Shown: positions 1 to 7,326 of the stretch, in pieces
Layout: every line of letters begins with the position of its first letter
Numbering within the stretch: position 1 is the stretch's first letter
Assembly: GCA_002496725.1 (NCBI GenBank)
Contig: DALI01000080.1
Span: 25,208 to 47,160 of the forward strand
From: Euryarchaeota archaeon UBA181
GTDB taxonomy: Archaea; Thermoplasmatota; Poseidoniia; Poseidoniales; Thalassarchaeaceae
DNA length: 21,953 nt
Direction of reading: 5' to 3'
Program-made: the position numbers and the translations under genes
The notes under the pieces: generated by a model
Told to the model about the DNA's origin: nothing
What the model saw: the letters and a program-made list of their open reading frames with translations, nothing else
Database searches by the model: none

Positions 1-89
1 GCTGCATGATAGGCCACTACACCATCAGGGCTTGGGACCTCACGACACCGCTTCTCTTTTTCAACCTTTGATAGGGTATTATTCATCAT
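1..89 (-). CDS. Possible 5' end of a divergent gene, running off the window
   Basis: The minus strand from 89 to the window edge is open for 29 codons. It begins with two consecutive ATG codons and reads MMNNTLSKVEKEK and onward, with a GGAGG run directly before the first ATG. Only 21 bases separate it from the divergent guaAA start, so a promoter for either gene would overlap the other. I do not recognise the product. It could be a chance open stretch, because no family motif is visible and the usual spacing between a Shine-Dalgarno site and a start is missing. The codons look protein-like, but confidence is low. Confidence 0.3.
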   Translation of the reverse strand, partial: MMNNTLSKVEKEKRCREVPSPDGVVAYHA

Positions 90-110
90 CCTCCTCCCCC
101 GGGCAGTGTT

Positions 111-698
111 ATGGAGGTCGGGAAACTGGTCATCGACGTCATAGACAATGGCGGTCAATGGACACATAGAGAGTGGAGAATGCTCAGGTATCTTGGCGTA
201 GACACCAAGATATTTCCTAACAACACCCCCCTGTCAGAATTGAGAGCAGTGGATGGTCTGATCCTATCTGGTGGCGCGGCTAGGGTGGGATTGACTGGAG
301 AGTTGGGAAACTGTGCCGATTACCTATCTCTCGAAGTCCCGATTTTGGGAATCTGCGCTGGTCATCAATTCATGGCTGGCCATTATGGCGGTAAGTCAGG
401 TGAAGCGCCCAAACCAGAATTCGGTGCCGCCACAATCTCCCTAGTAGGCGATGGAGGTGTGATATTCTCAGGGACCCCCGAGATACAGATGGTCTGGGAG
501 AGTCACAATGATGAGGTCATCGAACTCCCTCCAGATTTCATAATCACAGCTCGAAGCGAATCATGTGAAGTCCAGGGAATGCAGAATCTGAGAGGAGATA
601 GATTCGGTCTACAGTTCCATCCAGAAGTGAATGACTCAGAGTATGGTAAACGGATGTTTCAGAACTTCATCAACCTGTGTGAAAGAGCCCAGAGCTAG
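111..698 (+). CDS. guaAA: GMP synthase, glutamine amidotransferase subunit A
   Basis: This is the glutaminase subunit that supplies ammonia to GuaAB for the XMP to GMP step of purine synthesis. It is a cytoplasmic class-I glutamine amidotransferase. Its 195 residues are close to the usual archaeal stand-alone GuaAA length; in bacteria the domain is fused to the synthetase. The N terminus carries the family's DNGGQWTHR segment (residues 12-20). The nucleophile elbow is GICAGHQ (80-86, Cys82). The rest of the triad is His170 and Glu172 in FHPEV. The WESHNDEV stretch (129-136) matches the family's conserved SH-DEV loop. No synthetase subunit is in view, so guaAB must lie elsewhere. The ATG start at 111 puts the conserved first strand where expected. 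A TATA-like stretch near 76-83 would give a leaderless or nearly leaderless mRNA (inference). Confidence 0.96.
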   Translation: MEVGKLVIDVIDNGGQWTHREWRMLRYLGVDTKIFPNNTPLSELRAVDGLILSGGAARVGLTGELGNCADYLSLEVPILGICAGHQFMAGHYGGKSGEAPKPEFGAATISLVGDGGVIFSGTPEIQMVWESHNDEVIELPPDFIITARSESCEVQGMQNLRGDRFGLQFHPEVNDSEYGKRMFQNFINLCERAQS

Positions 699-717
699 TT
701 TTGTTGCATAGGACAGG

Positions 718-1020
718 TTGAAGAAGGACCGCAAAGTCGCCCGGCCGATGGCGAGCGAAGAAGAGTACACGGTAAATCACAAGTGCCGAAAGTGCAATCG
801 TACAGATAGGAGGACTTGGAACCCATCAGAACCTCCAAAGTGTAGCCATTGCGAATCAACCATGGATCCACTTGAGATCAGGTACAAATGCCTAAGATGT
901 GGGCATTTGACTTGGATAGAGGCCGGATCCACGGGCAAGTCTTGCCACAAGTGCGGATACAGGGTCTTTGCTAAGCCCAGAAGTCAAGGTAGGCCTCACA
1001 AGACTCTCAAGGCTATTTGA
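718..1020 (+). CDS. rpoP: RNA polymerase subunit P (Rpb12-like) with an extra N-terminal zinc ribbon
   Basis: The C-terminal half (residues 55-100) matches archaeal RpoP/Rpb12, a small zinc-ribbon subunit of RNA polymerase. It has CX2C pairs at Cys58/61 and Cys76/79, then KPR and a basic tail ending in KAI, as in archaeal RpoP. RpoP is normally about 45-50 residues. Here it is preceded by a second complete ribbon with Cys23/26 and Cys42/45. The start is TTG at 718. The in-frame ATG at 748 (residue 11) would also keep both ribbons, so the extension does not depend on the start chosen. It lies 19 bases after guaAA and 36 bases before the clamp-loader gene, probably in one transcript. Assignment of the C-terminal half is good; the role of the first ribbon is unknown. 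Confidence 0.8.
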   Translation: MKKDRKVARPMASEEEYTVNHKCRKCNRTDRRTWNPSEPPKCSHCESTMDPLEIRYKCLRCGHLTWIEAGSTGKSCHKCGYRVFAKPRSQGRPHKTLKAI

Positions 1021-1056
1021 GCGAGAGTTCAATACCTTCCTAGTCGACGGACTAAT

Positions 1057-2190
1057 GTGGCGAGTTGGCTGACAGAATATGCACCTCCCCAATTTAACGG
1101 TCTAGCAGTGCCAGAGAGTGTGAAAAGAGCCCTAAGGTCTGCTTCAGTAAGTAAAGATCCTCCCCATCTACTACTAACTGGGCCAGCTGGCGTAGGAAAG
1201 ACAGCGTCATGGAAACTGGTTGCCAGGCAGATTCTAGGTCCAGGTTGGAGATCCACCACACACGTTCTCCAATGCCGAGATTTATCTCGTCAAGCGGGCG
1301 CGATGGCTACGTTTGAGAACTTTCTGAGGCCCGGTGGTTCGACAGATACCCTCGCCGGAAGAATGAGTCTAGACGCCTTCGATAGAGGTATGGCCCTCGT
1401 CCAAGAAGGAGATCTCCCACCAGCCGGGTTCGAGACCCAATTAGAACCGGGAGATATCCCAGTCAGTAGACTGATTATCCTCGAGGACGCAGATCACTTG
1501 GGCTCTATCCGCCAAGCGTATCTTCGTAGAATGATGGAGAAAGTTGGAAATGCCTCTAGATTCATTATGGTAGCTAGGGCTCCCTCGCGTATCATTGATG
1601 CTCTGAGATCAAGGAGCAGAATGATTAGGATTCCAGCGACGAGTCGGTCGCATATCATTGATACACTTACTTCCATAGCTAAAAATTCTGAGTCCAATGC
1701 CAGTCAAGAAGTAATAGAGGATGTAGCTTACATCTGTGATGGAAATCTGAGAAAGGCTATCTTCACCTTGGAAATGCTAGACTCTAGAAATCTGGGGAAT
1801 GATCGTTCAGCAGTGCACAAGCTCGTTCAGGCCACTACTCTTCAGGCTGGAAGATACTTGGTAGAGCTTGCGCTTAGAGGTAGAGTGGTAGAGTGGAAGT
1901 GGGAGAATAAAGGAGGCAGGAGAAAACGCGTCCTTGTAGGGGCTGTTGCTGAGATAGATCGCTTGATGAATGAGCATGGCCTAGATGCTGATGACGTTGT
2001 TCAACAACTCCATGATGTTCTAGTGGGAAGGAGACTCTCTATCCCCGACTCTCTCAGAGATAACCTTCTAGAGGCACTCGCTGAATGCGATACCAGCCTA
2101 CGAAGATCCATGCATGCCCGTGTTCCACTGGAGAGGTTCCTTCACCGCACAGCAGAGGCTGGAGAGCTTCACGGTCTAGCATTCACATAG
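1057..2190 (+). CDS. Divergent replication factor C small-subunit paralogue (clamp loader, RfcB/RfcS2-like)
   Basis: This is an AAA+ protein of the clamp-loader family, which loads PCNA on primer-template junctions. Walker A is GPAGVGKT (42-49). Walker B is LIILEDADHL (139-148), where canonical RfcS has DEAD, so the Asp and Glu are swapped. The sensor-1 position in FIMVARAPSRII carries Arg174 instead of the usual Asn. The arginine-finger motif is SRS (185-187) rather than SRC. Sensor 2 is GNLRKAI (229-235). Walker A and B are about 40 residues further apart than in canonical RfcS. The WTE-APP start and the CRDLSR-to-FENFL segment recall the second RFC small subunit of haloarchaea and methanogens, which forms hetero-oligomeric loaders with canonical RfcS and RfcL. 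The GTG start at 1057 is the only one upstream of the conserved N terminus. Family is firm; paralogue class is inference. Confidence 0.85.
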   Translation: MASWLTEYAPPQFNGLAVPESVKRALRSASVSKDPPHLLLTGPAGVGKTASWKLVARQILGPGWRSTTHVLQCRDLSRQAGAMATFENFLRPGGSTDTLAGRMSLDAFDRGMALVQEGDLPPAGFETQLEPGDIPVSRLIILEDADHLGSIRQAYLRRMMEKVGNASRFIMVARAPSRIIDALRSRSRMIRIPATSRSHIIDTLTSIAKNSESNASQEVIEDVAYICDGNLRKAIFTLEMLDSRNLGNDRSAVHKLVQATTLQAGRYLVELALRGRVVEWKWENKGGRRKRVLVGAVAEIDRLMNEHGLDADDVVQQLHDVLVGRRLSIPDSLRDNLLEALAECDTSLRRSMHARVPLERFLHRTAEAGELHGLAFT

Positions 2191-2211
2191 TGTTAACAGA
2201 TATATTCCGAA

Positions 2212-2289
2212 TGGCGGGCGCGGCAGGATTCGAACCCGCGGTCCCTGGCTTAGGAGGCCAGTGCATTATCCAGGCTATGCTACACGCCC
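2212..2289 (-). tRNA. tRNA-Arg (anticodon CCT), 3' CCA encoded
   Basis: Read on the minus strand, the segment folds into a full cloverleaf without an intron. The acceptor stem GGGCGTG pairs with CGCGCCC (one T-G wobble). The D stem is GCAT/ATGC. The anticodon stem is CTGGC/GCCAG with loop CTCCTAA, giving anticodon CCT for AGG arginine codons. The T arm is GCGGG-TTCGAAT-CCTGC. The discriminator is G, followed by an encoded CCA (2212-2214). The plus-strand string GGATTCGAACC is the reverse of the B box. It is convergent to the clamp-loader gene, which ends at 2190, and divergent from the membrane protein that starts near 2364. I saw no clear TATA element upstream. Confidence 0.96.
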
Positions 2290-2363
2290 GTATCCCGCAA
2301 AGCCTACTCCTCAAGAAGTCTAGTGAAGAAAAACTCCCCTTTCTTCTCCAATCGTCCGATGCC

Positions 2364-3857
2364 ATGAAGCACGATAGCGCCCCACGCATGCACATGGAAG
2401 ACCCGCTATCCCCCCTCCCAACCCCCTACGGAGAGGAGAGTGGATTCGGCGCAAAGAACGAGAGAGCATTATCGAGGATGATTGCTAGGAGAGATGCAGG
2501 TAGGAGATTCTGGATATGGGCGTCATCTATACGTACGACATCGGAGATTAGATTGACTCTTCCAGCAATTGCCACGATTTCTTGTGCTGTTTTGTTAGTA
2601 AGGTGGGAATACTCCTCCTTAGAGCTCAGCATAGGACTTTTCAGTGCTATATCATTACTCTACATTCCCACTAATATGGCATCTTGGTTTTCATCTATGG
2701 TAGCTAGGGATCGACTATCACTAACAGTGGAGGGCCATAAGTCGAAAGGATCCTATCCAGGTTCAGAGAGGATAATCAGTACATTGAGGGACCGAGGAAT
2801 CAGAGAGAGACTAAGACTAGCCTCAGCTATTCTTGGAGCGGCCTCTCTTTATGTCGTACTGAGACTTAATCCTGGAACGGTCCTAGGCCCATCTCTCATG
2901 GCCTCAGGAGCCTTCTTCGGAACAGTATGCATTCTCAACTCACTGAAGCTTGAGGGGAGCATGCCAATGACATCAAAGGACTTCACTCTACTCTCACTAC
3001 ACGCTCCAACACTCCATGACAGTATACTGAAAGCAGTCCTCACAGACTCACTCAAGGCTCACCTAGACCCTGAAACCAGTGACTTATGGGACGAATGGAT
3101 GGACTCATTAGAATTCAGCGTAAGAACAGGACAAACTCCCAGAACTGCTGTAGAACACGTACTCCAGTCTATCCATTGGGAGAACAGGGGGATCATAGAT
3201 AGGAACAGATTGATTTCTGAGGTCAAATCAGTATTCAAAATCACAGCAACAGACTCGCTCTTCGATGGTTCCAATAAGTTCAATGCCTCCTCCTTGAGCA
3301 AACTGCTAGCTCATACCCGTGCTTGGGAACCAGGGCTGTTTAGGCTCATAGACAGACTTCATGACTCTGTCGCAGGCCCCCAAGGGGAAGACTTTGAGTC
3401 TTGGAGATTGGATCTAGATCTGCCTCCTAGATGCTCCGAGGGCCAGGGAGAGCTGTTCGTCATGCTCCACAATCACACTGAAAGTCCGAAAACCGTCGAG
3501 CTCGACATAATTGTGGCTAAGGGAGAACCGGCATATCAGAGCCTTAGAATAAGCGCACCCACTACTCCTCACCCTAGTACGGTTTCACATGAAGAGGTCG
3601 ATAAGGTCAGTAAACTGGTTAGGATGCTAGACAGGGCAGTGGTTCTGTGGATTGGTATAGCTTGGCCCGACTCAGAATCAGGGCCTCATCCAGTCCAAGT
3701 CACACTCAAGGATGAGACAGGGAAAACACTCTCATCGATGGTTGTCCAAACAACATTATCCACGGGAGTGAACCCAGAAAGCGCCGCTGTCCGTATGACA
3801 GAAGCATCTGAAGCAGTGAGAAGAATCGCCATTCCACTAAGTGACAGACAGAATTAA
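2364..3857 (+). CDS. Membrane protein of unknown function, four predicted TM segments
   Basis: The reading frame is open from 2085, but that region covers the clamp-loader 3' end and the tRNA, so I take the first ATG after the tRNA (2364), giving 497 residues. ATG codons at 2388 and 2394 are alternatives. Four hydrophobic segments lie at about 63-80, 87-108, 150-168 and 173-194, arranged as two hairpins separated by a basic loop. The last 300 residues are soluble and partly helical (about 200-360), then more beta-like with no cysteine cluster or catalytic motif I can name. I do not recognise a family. It stands between the tRNA and the flavoprotein gene, 59 bases upstream of the latter, and may be transcribed separately. 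It could be a lineage-specific protein. Confidence 0.75.
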   Translation: MKHDSAPRMHMEDPLSPLPTPYGEESGFGAKNERALSRMIARRDAGRRFWIWASSIRTTSEIRLTLPAIATISCAVLLVRWEYSSLELSIGLFSAISLLYIPTNMASWFSSMVARDRLSLTVEGHKSKGSYPGSERIISTLRDRGIRERLRLASAILGAASLYVVLRLNPGTVLGPSLMASGAFFGTVCILNSLKLEGSMPMTSKDFTLLSLHAPTLHDSILKAVLTDSLKAHLDPETSDLWDEWMDSLEFSVRTGQTPRTAVEHVLQSIHWENRGIIDRNRLISEVKSVFKITATDSLFDGSNKFNASSLSKLLAHTRAWEPGLFRLIDRLHDSVAGPQGEDFESWRLDLDLPPRCSEGQGELFVMLHNHTESPKTVELDIIVAKGEPAYQSLRISAPTTPHPSTVSHEEVDKVSKLVRMLDRAVVLWIGIAWPDSESGPHPVQVTLKDETGKTLSSMVVQTTLSTGVNPESAAVRMTEASEAVRRIAIPLSDRQN

Positions 3858-3861
3858 CCCA

Positions 3862-3904
3862 TAGCCAATGAGCGTCATGTTCATCATACCTATCCTATTG
3901 GCTA
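3862..3904. repeat. Intergenic inverted repeat before the flavoprotein operon
   Basis: TAGCCAAT (3862-3869) and its exact reverse complement ATTGGCTA (3897-3904) flank 27 bases inside the short gap between the membrane-protein gene and the flavoprotein gene. The right arm ends about 12 bases before the ATG at 3917, so it overlaps the region where a promoter and start site are expected. It may be an operator or may form an mRNA hairpin; which of these is not shown by the sequence. Confidence 0.4.
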
Positions 3905-3916
3905 ATACCGATAGTG

Positions 3917-5359
3917 ATGGAGTCGTGGGACGTCTTAGTACTTGGAGAGGGCCCTGCGGCACTGAGGGCCGCCATCGCGGCATCTGATGCAGGGGCAAAA
4001 CCACTGCTCGTAAGCGGGGCATCAGTAGGGACTGCTTCGGGAAACCCTCCTCTCGCAGGATTCGCCGCATCTCTGAACGAAACCTCTCCCGAGGCACATA
4101 TCCAAGATACTCTCTCCGCAGGGGGCGAGACTACCAACACTCAGGCGGCTAGCCGTATCTGTACGTCAGCTGTGGCCGCCCTTGCAGAGTTAGAGAGATG
4201 GGGACTAGTACTGAGACGCTCCTCAGACGGCCTCCCGCACCTCTCGCTACTTCCGGGCCACAGTTACCCCAGAGTAGCAGGTTGTGGCGACAGCACCATC
4301 AGGCAGGTTACCAGAATTCTCGAAGAGCAGACGATGAAAAGAGGCATTAACAGAAGGTCCGATCTGTTGCCTGTATCTCTAGTGATGGATAATAATCAAG
4401 CACGTGGAATCGTAGCTCTAGATGTCGAGTCAGGGGATTTAGTCTCCATTCAGGCCAAGGCTGTAGTCGTAGCATCTCAGGGGTACCAAGGGATTTGGAG
4501 CACACCCTCGCACGGCCCAGGGACCGGACTCGCAATCTCTGTTGCCGCGGGCATTCAATTGAAAGGAATGGGAGCGGTTCCCATGCACGCGTTAACCGTT
4601 ACTGGAACAGGCATGGTACTGTCGATGGATATTCTAGGTTCTGGTGGCAGGATTAGGAAAGAATCCGGAGAGGATGTGAATCCATCCGAGGTAATCAGCG
4701 GGGAGGCTTGTATCTTGGACATGAGGGCAATGGATGAATCATCGGAGGGATGGTTTGATGGGACTGCTTCCAGAGTGCGTGACAGAACTGGGCTCGATAT
4801 CAGGAATGAAGTTCTTCCTCTGTCCCCCAGTGTCACATCCACTACGGGGGGAATACCCGTAGACGAGCTTTGCAGGGCAGTCTTTGATTCTGGAAAGATG
4901 TGGCACACCGGGCTCTTCGCCGCTGGTCGCTCAGCTTACACTGGCATGCATGGAGAACAATCCTTACCGGGAAATCTAATTCTCGAAGAAGTAGTTACTG
5001 GAGCTGTCGCCGGTAAGTATGCCGGTGAATGGGCGTCTACAGCTCAGTTCGGGGGATCCAGTTCGATAGAGCGTGCGACTTCAAACTCGCAGGCGAAAAT
5101 CGAACAGCTGTTTTCCTCTGATGGAAGTCCTGTAGGACACATAGCAAAGGCACTTTCCTCAGCGATGGCAATCGTGGATGGAAGTGGGGACCAGTCTTCT
5201 TTGGCTGTAGCCCAAGCTAGTATCAATGAGATTTCGAAGTCAGGAATCAGGGTCACTCATCAATCTAGGAAGATGAACACCGAACTAGTATCAGCACTGC
5301 ACTTGGACGGCCTCCTAGCTTTGGCCTCATTGATATCCTCCGAAGAGGAAGAAGAATGA
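3917..5359 (+). CDS. FAD-dependent oxidoreductase, SdhA/FrdA/NadB-like, catalytic residues altered
   Basis: An N-terminal Rossmann FAD site (DVLVLGEGPAALRAA) and the blocks of the succinate dehydrogenase/fumarate reductase/L-aspartate oxidase flavoprotein family are present. These include AVVVASQGYQGI, TTGGIPVDE, GLFAAGR and GNLILEEVVTGAVAG. At about 480 residues it is shorter than SdhA (about 570-590) and lacks most of the C-terminal helical domain. Numbering from the GTG at 3914: the family His is kept at 225 (PMHALT for FHPTG). The catalytic Arg of CRGEGG aligns with Leu241 and its Glu with Ser243. The substrate Arg of HGANRLGGN aligns with Ser350 (HGEQSLPGN). So FAD binding looks intact while succinate/fumarate chemistry looks lost. 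ATG at 3917 is preferred over GTG at 3914. The stop overlaps the HIT gene start as ATGA. No iron-sulfur or membrane-anchor subunit is nearby, so it is probably not SDH. Confidence 0.82.
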   Translation: MESWDVLVLGEGPAALRAAIAASDAGAKPLLVSGASVGTASGNPPLAGFAASLNETSPEAHIQDTLSAGGETTNTQAASRICTSAVAALAELERWGLVLRRSSDGLPHLSLLPGHSYPRVAGCGDSTIRQVTRILEEQTMKRGINRRSDLLPVSLVMDNNQARGIVALDVESGDLVSIQAKAVVVASQGYQGIWSTPSHGPGTGLAISVAAGIQLKGMGAVPMHALTVTGTGMVLSMDILGSGGRIRKESGEDVNPSEVISGEACILDMRAMDESSEGWFDGTASRVRDRTGLDIRNEVLPLSPSVTSTTGGIPVDELCRAVFDSGKMWHTGLFAAGRSAYTGMHGEQSLPGNLILEEVVTGAVAGKYAGEWASTAQFGGSSSIERATSNSQAKIEQLFSSDGSPVGHIAKALSSAMAIVDGSGDQSSLAVAQASINEISKSGIRVTHQSRKMNTELVSALHLDGLLALASLISSEEEEE

Positions 5360-5775
5360 GTGGTGAAAAGTCCCTATTCACGAGAATAATAGAGGGGGAG
5401 ATACCCTCTTTCAAAGTCTTTGAAAATGAACACGTCTACTCATTTCTAGATATCAATCCAGCGACACTCGGACACGTTCTGGTAATCCCAAAAGAGCCAG
5501 CACCATATTTGCATGAGCTCTCAGTTGAATCCGCATCCGAAGTAGGGAAGGCATTACCCAGAATTTGTAAAGGCGTGCTGGAAGCGACAGGAGCAACCAG
5601 TTACAATATTATTCAGAATAATGGCTCAGAAGCAGGTCAGACAGTCTTCCATGTTCATTTCCACATAATCCCGAGATATCAAGACTCTACACATAATTTC
5701 ACTTGGAAACCCCTCAAACTGAATAAAAACGATGCATCTCTCCTTGCAAAAGAGATATCCGGACACATCTATTAG
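5356..5775 (+). CDS. HIT-family hydrolase (histidine triad, HINT/Fhit-like)
   Basis: This is a small cytoplasmic nucleotide hydrolase or transferase of the histidine-triad superfamily, whose members act on nucleoside phosphoramidates, dinucleoside polyphosphates or AMP-lysine adducts. Its 139 residues are normal for the family. The start FTRIIEGEIP, the DINPATLGHVLVIPK stretch (32-46) and the triad FHVHFHIIPR (98-107, His99/His101/His103) are all present. His101 is the expected nucleophile. The ATG overlaps the flavoprotein stop by four bases, so the two are almost certainly co-transcribed. The acyltransferase frame overlaps its 3' end. The exact substrate cannot be told from sequence. Confidence 0.95.
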   Translation: MSGEKSLFTRIIEGEIPSFKVFENEHVYSFLDINPATLGHVLVIPKEPAPYLHELSVESASEVGKALPRICKGVLEATGATSYNIIQNNGSEAGQTVFHVHFHIIPRYQDSTHNFTWKPLKLNKNDASLLAKEISGHIY

Positions 5776-7312
5776 AATCGGTGCTTTCTCAACTGAGACC
5801 CTACCTGAGTACACCGTGAGTGGTACCCAAGAGGCTCCCGACATTGATCCTGTTCTGTCCAGCGGAGCTCTCAAACTAAACCCTAGGAAGCTTGAGAAAG
5901 TCCCTTGGGATCATACCGGAGAACACCCAGGAAGCAAGTTGGCATGGTCAGCCATAAAGTCTCTAGCGATACTTTCGAAATACTATCTTTTCAGATCCAT
6001 AGAAGAGCAGGCGCCGAAGGAGTCCGAAGGAGGTAGGATATATGCTTCGATTCACATCAACGGATTAGTAGACCCCCTTTCCATAATTCTATCTCAGGAA
6101 AAGAGGCCAATAACAATGGGTAGGCACGATTTGGCAACGATGCCTTTCATTGGTTGGCTGACTAGGAGAATGGGCAACCAACCAGTTATCCGCAGGGCGG
6201 AGCAGTCATCGGGAGTTTCAGGAGCAGAATTCGCGCTATCCATCAATCACAGAACACTACTAACCATGTCTCATTGCATTTCGGGCGGACATGGGGCTGT
6301 TGTGATGCCAGAAGGAAAGTCGCACCAAGATTCAAGGTTGCACAAACTCAGAACAGGAGCAATGAGATTCGCGATCAACGCCTCAACAATCGCACACGCC
6401 AAGGATCTCCCAAAACCGGTAATCCAACCAGTTGGCCTACACTTTAGGTGCCATCATTGGTTTCGAACAGATTTGTTTGTCGAATACCCAGAACCCATTC
6501 AGATTCCGATAGTCGATAACCCACTTCACTCCAAGAGCCTTATCGAAGGAACATGGATAGAGCCCCCCGAGGACATGGTAATACATCTCAGAGATGAATT
6601 GCAGAATAGATTGTCAGAAGTCACTCCAGAAGCCCCAGACTGGGAAACCTACAGGGCCTGGCATCTTTTGGCACAAATTAAGGCACATCAAGAAGAAAAT
6701 CCAATGCTCCACTTTTCGGATGAAGTCATAGGAGCTAGGCACGTACGTGAGTTGTTGAAGAACAACAAAGATCCGGAAATGATCGATAATGCGAAGAAAG
6801 CATCCACAATTCTTTATTCTCGTGATCTGGATGCCAGATCGATTTCCAAAGATTTGTCCCTGGATACAAGATTGCAGGTATTGAAAGGAGCTATTGGTAT
6901 GACATTGATGATGTTGGCCGCCCCTCTTTCTATATTTTCTACGGGGCTTCAATCTATTCTGGCATGGTATCTTGGTAACAACACCGACGAGGGGATAGAT
7001 GCTAGGACAACCCACCATATGTTTGCAGTATTCTTCTCACCCATTACCCTCTGGCCGATTTTCTCTTTCGCCCTCGCCTATTACTTACTACAACAATTAA
7101 CCCTGGAGGCCACCCCTCTAGCACTATCCCTCGGTGCGTTACTAATGTTCGTCGCCTTCCAAATTTCTAATACGGCAATGCTGTTAGGTTACGATCTATG
7201 GTCAGACTTCACTTCCTCTAGGAGGAGACGTATTTTATCCAAAACGGAAGATGGTAAGTTGCTTTCTAAGCTCATTCATTTGATATCCCCCAAACTAGTG
7301 GCTCTCAAATAG
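5732..7312 (+). CDS. Glycerol-3-phosphate/DHAP acyltransferase-like protein (SCT1/GPT2 type) with C-terminal TM segments
   Basis: This is a PlsC-superfamily acyltransferase, predicted to move an acyl chain onto a glycerol phosphate at the membrane. The first motif is IHINGLVDPL (107-116). Its His-to-Asp spacing is one residue longer than HX4D, as in the HPNxxVDP form of eukaryotic SCT1/GPT2-like enzymes. The third motif VMPEGKSHQDSRLHKLRTG (191-209) matches the FPEGGSHD block of that family. PVGLHFRCHHWFRTDLFVEY (233-252) matches its fourth block. Three hydrophobic segments lie at about 388-420, 434-457 and 463-490. The ATG at 5732 overlaps the HIT gene by 44 bases; GTG at 5816 is an alternative that removes the overlap and keeps all motifs. 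Archaeal core lipids are ether-linked, so an ester-forming enzyme is notable. Substrate and stereochemistry are inference. Confidence 0.82.
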   Translation: MHLSLQKRYPDTSIRIGAFSTETLPEYTVSGTQEAPDIDPVLSSGALKLNPRKLEKVPWDHTGEHPGSKLAWSAIKSLAILSKYYLFRSIEEQAPKESEGGRIYASIHINGLVDPLSIILSQEKRPITMGRHDLATMPFIGWLTRRMGNQPVIRRAEQSSGVSGAEFALSINHRTLLTMSHCISGGHGAVVMPEGKSHQDSRLHKLRTGAMRFAINASTIAHAKDLPKPVIQPVGLHFRCHHWFRTDLFVEYPEPIQIPIVDNPLHSKSLIEGTWIEPPEDMVIHLRDELQNRLSEVTPEAPDWETYRAWHLLAQIKAHQEENPMLHFSDEVIGARHVRELLKNNKDPEMIDNAKKASTILYSRDLDARSISKDLSLDTRLQVLKGAIGMTLMMLAAPLSIFSTGLQSILAWYLGNNTDEGIDARTTHHMFAVFFSPITLWPIFSFALAYYLLQQLTLEATPLALSLGALLMFVAFQISNTAMLLGYDLWSDFTSSRRRRILSKTEDGKLLSKLIHLISPKLVALK

Positions 7313-7326
7313 GACCTACTCTTCCC

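Noticed and set aside
2085..2363. N-terminal 93 codons of the open frame leading into the four-TM membrane protein
   Set aside because: This part overlaps the end of the clamp-loader gene and crosses the tRNA-Arg on the other strand. The first ATG after the tRNA (2364) is the credible start.
4555..4908. 117-codon open frame on the minus strand inside the flavoprotein gene
   Set aside because: Antisense to conserved flavoprotein blocks, with no motif and composition typical of an antisense shadow.
3917..5359. Calling the flavoprotein succinate dehydrogenase subunit A
   Set aside because: Catalytic and substrate arginines are replaced, the C-terminal domain is short, and no SdhB, SdhC or SdhD genes are adjacent.
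6614..7018. 134-codon open frame on the minus strand inside the acyltransferase gene
   Set aside because: Antisense to a gene with clear family motifs; no signal, motif or ribosome site of its own.
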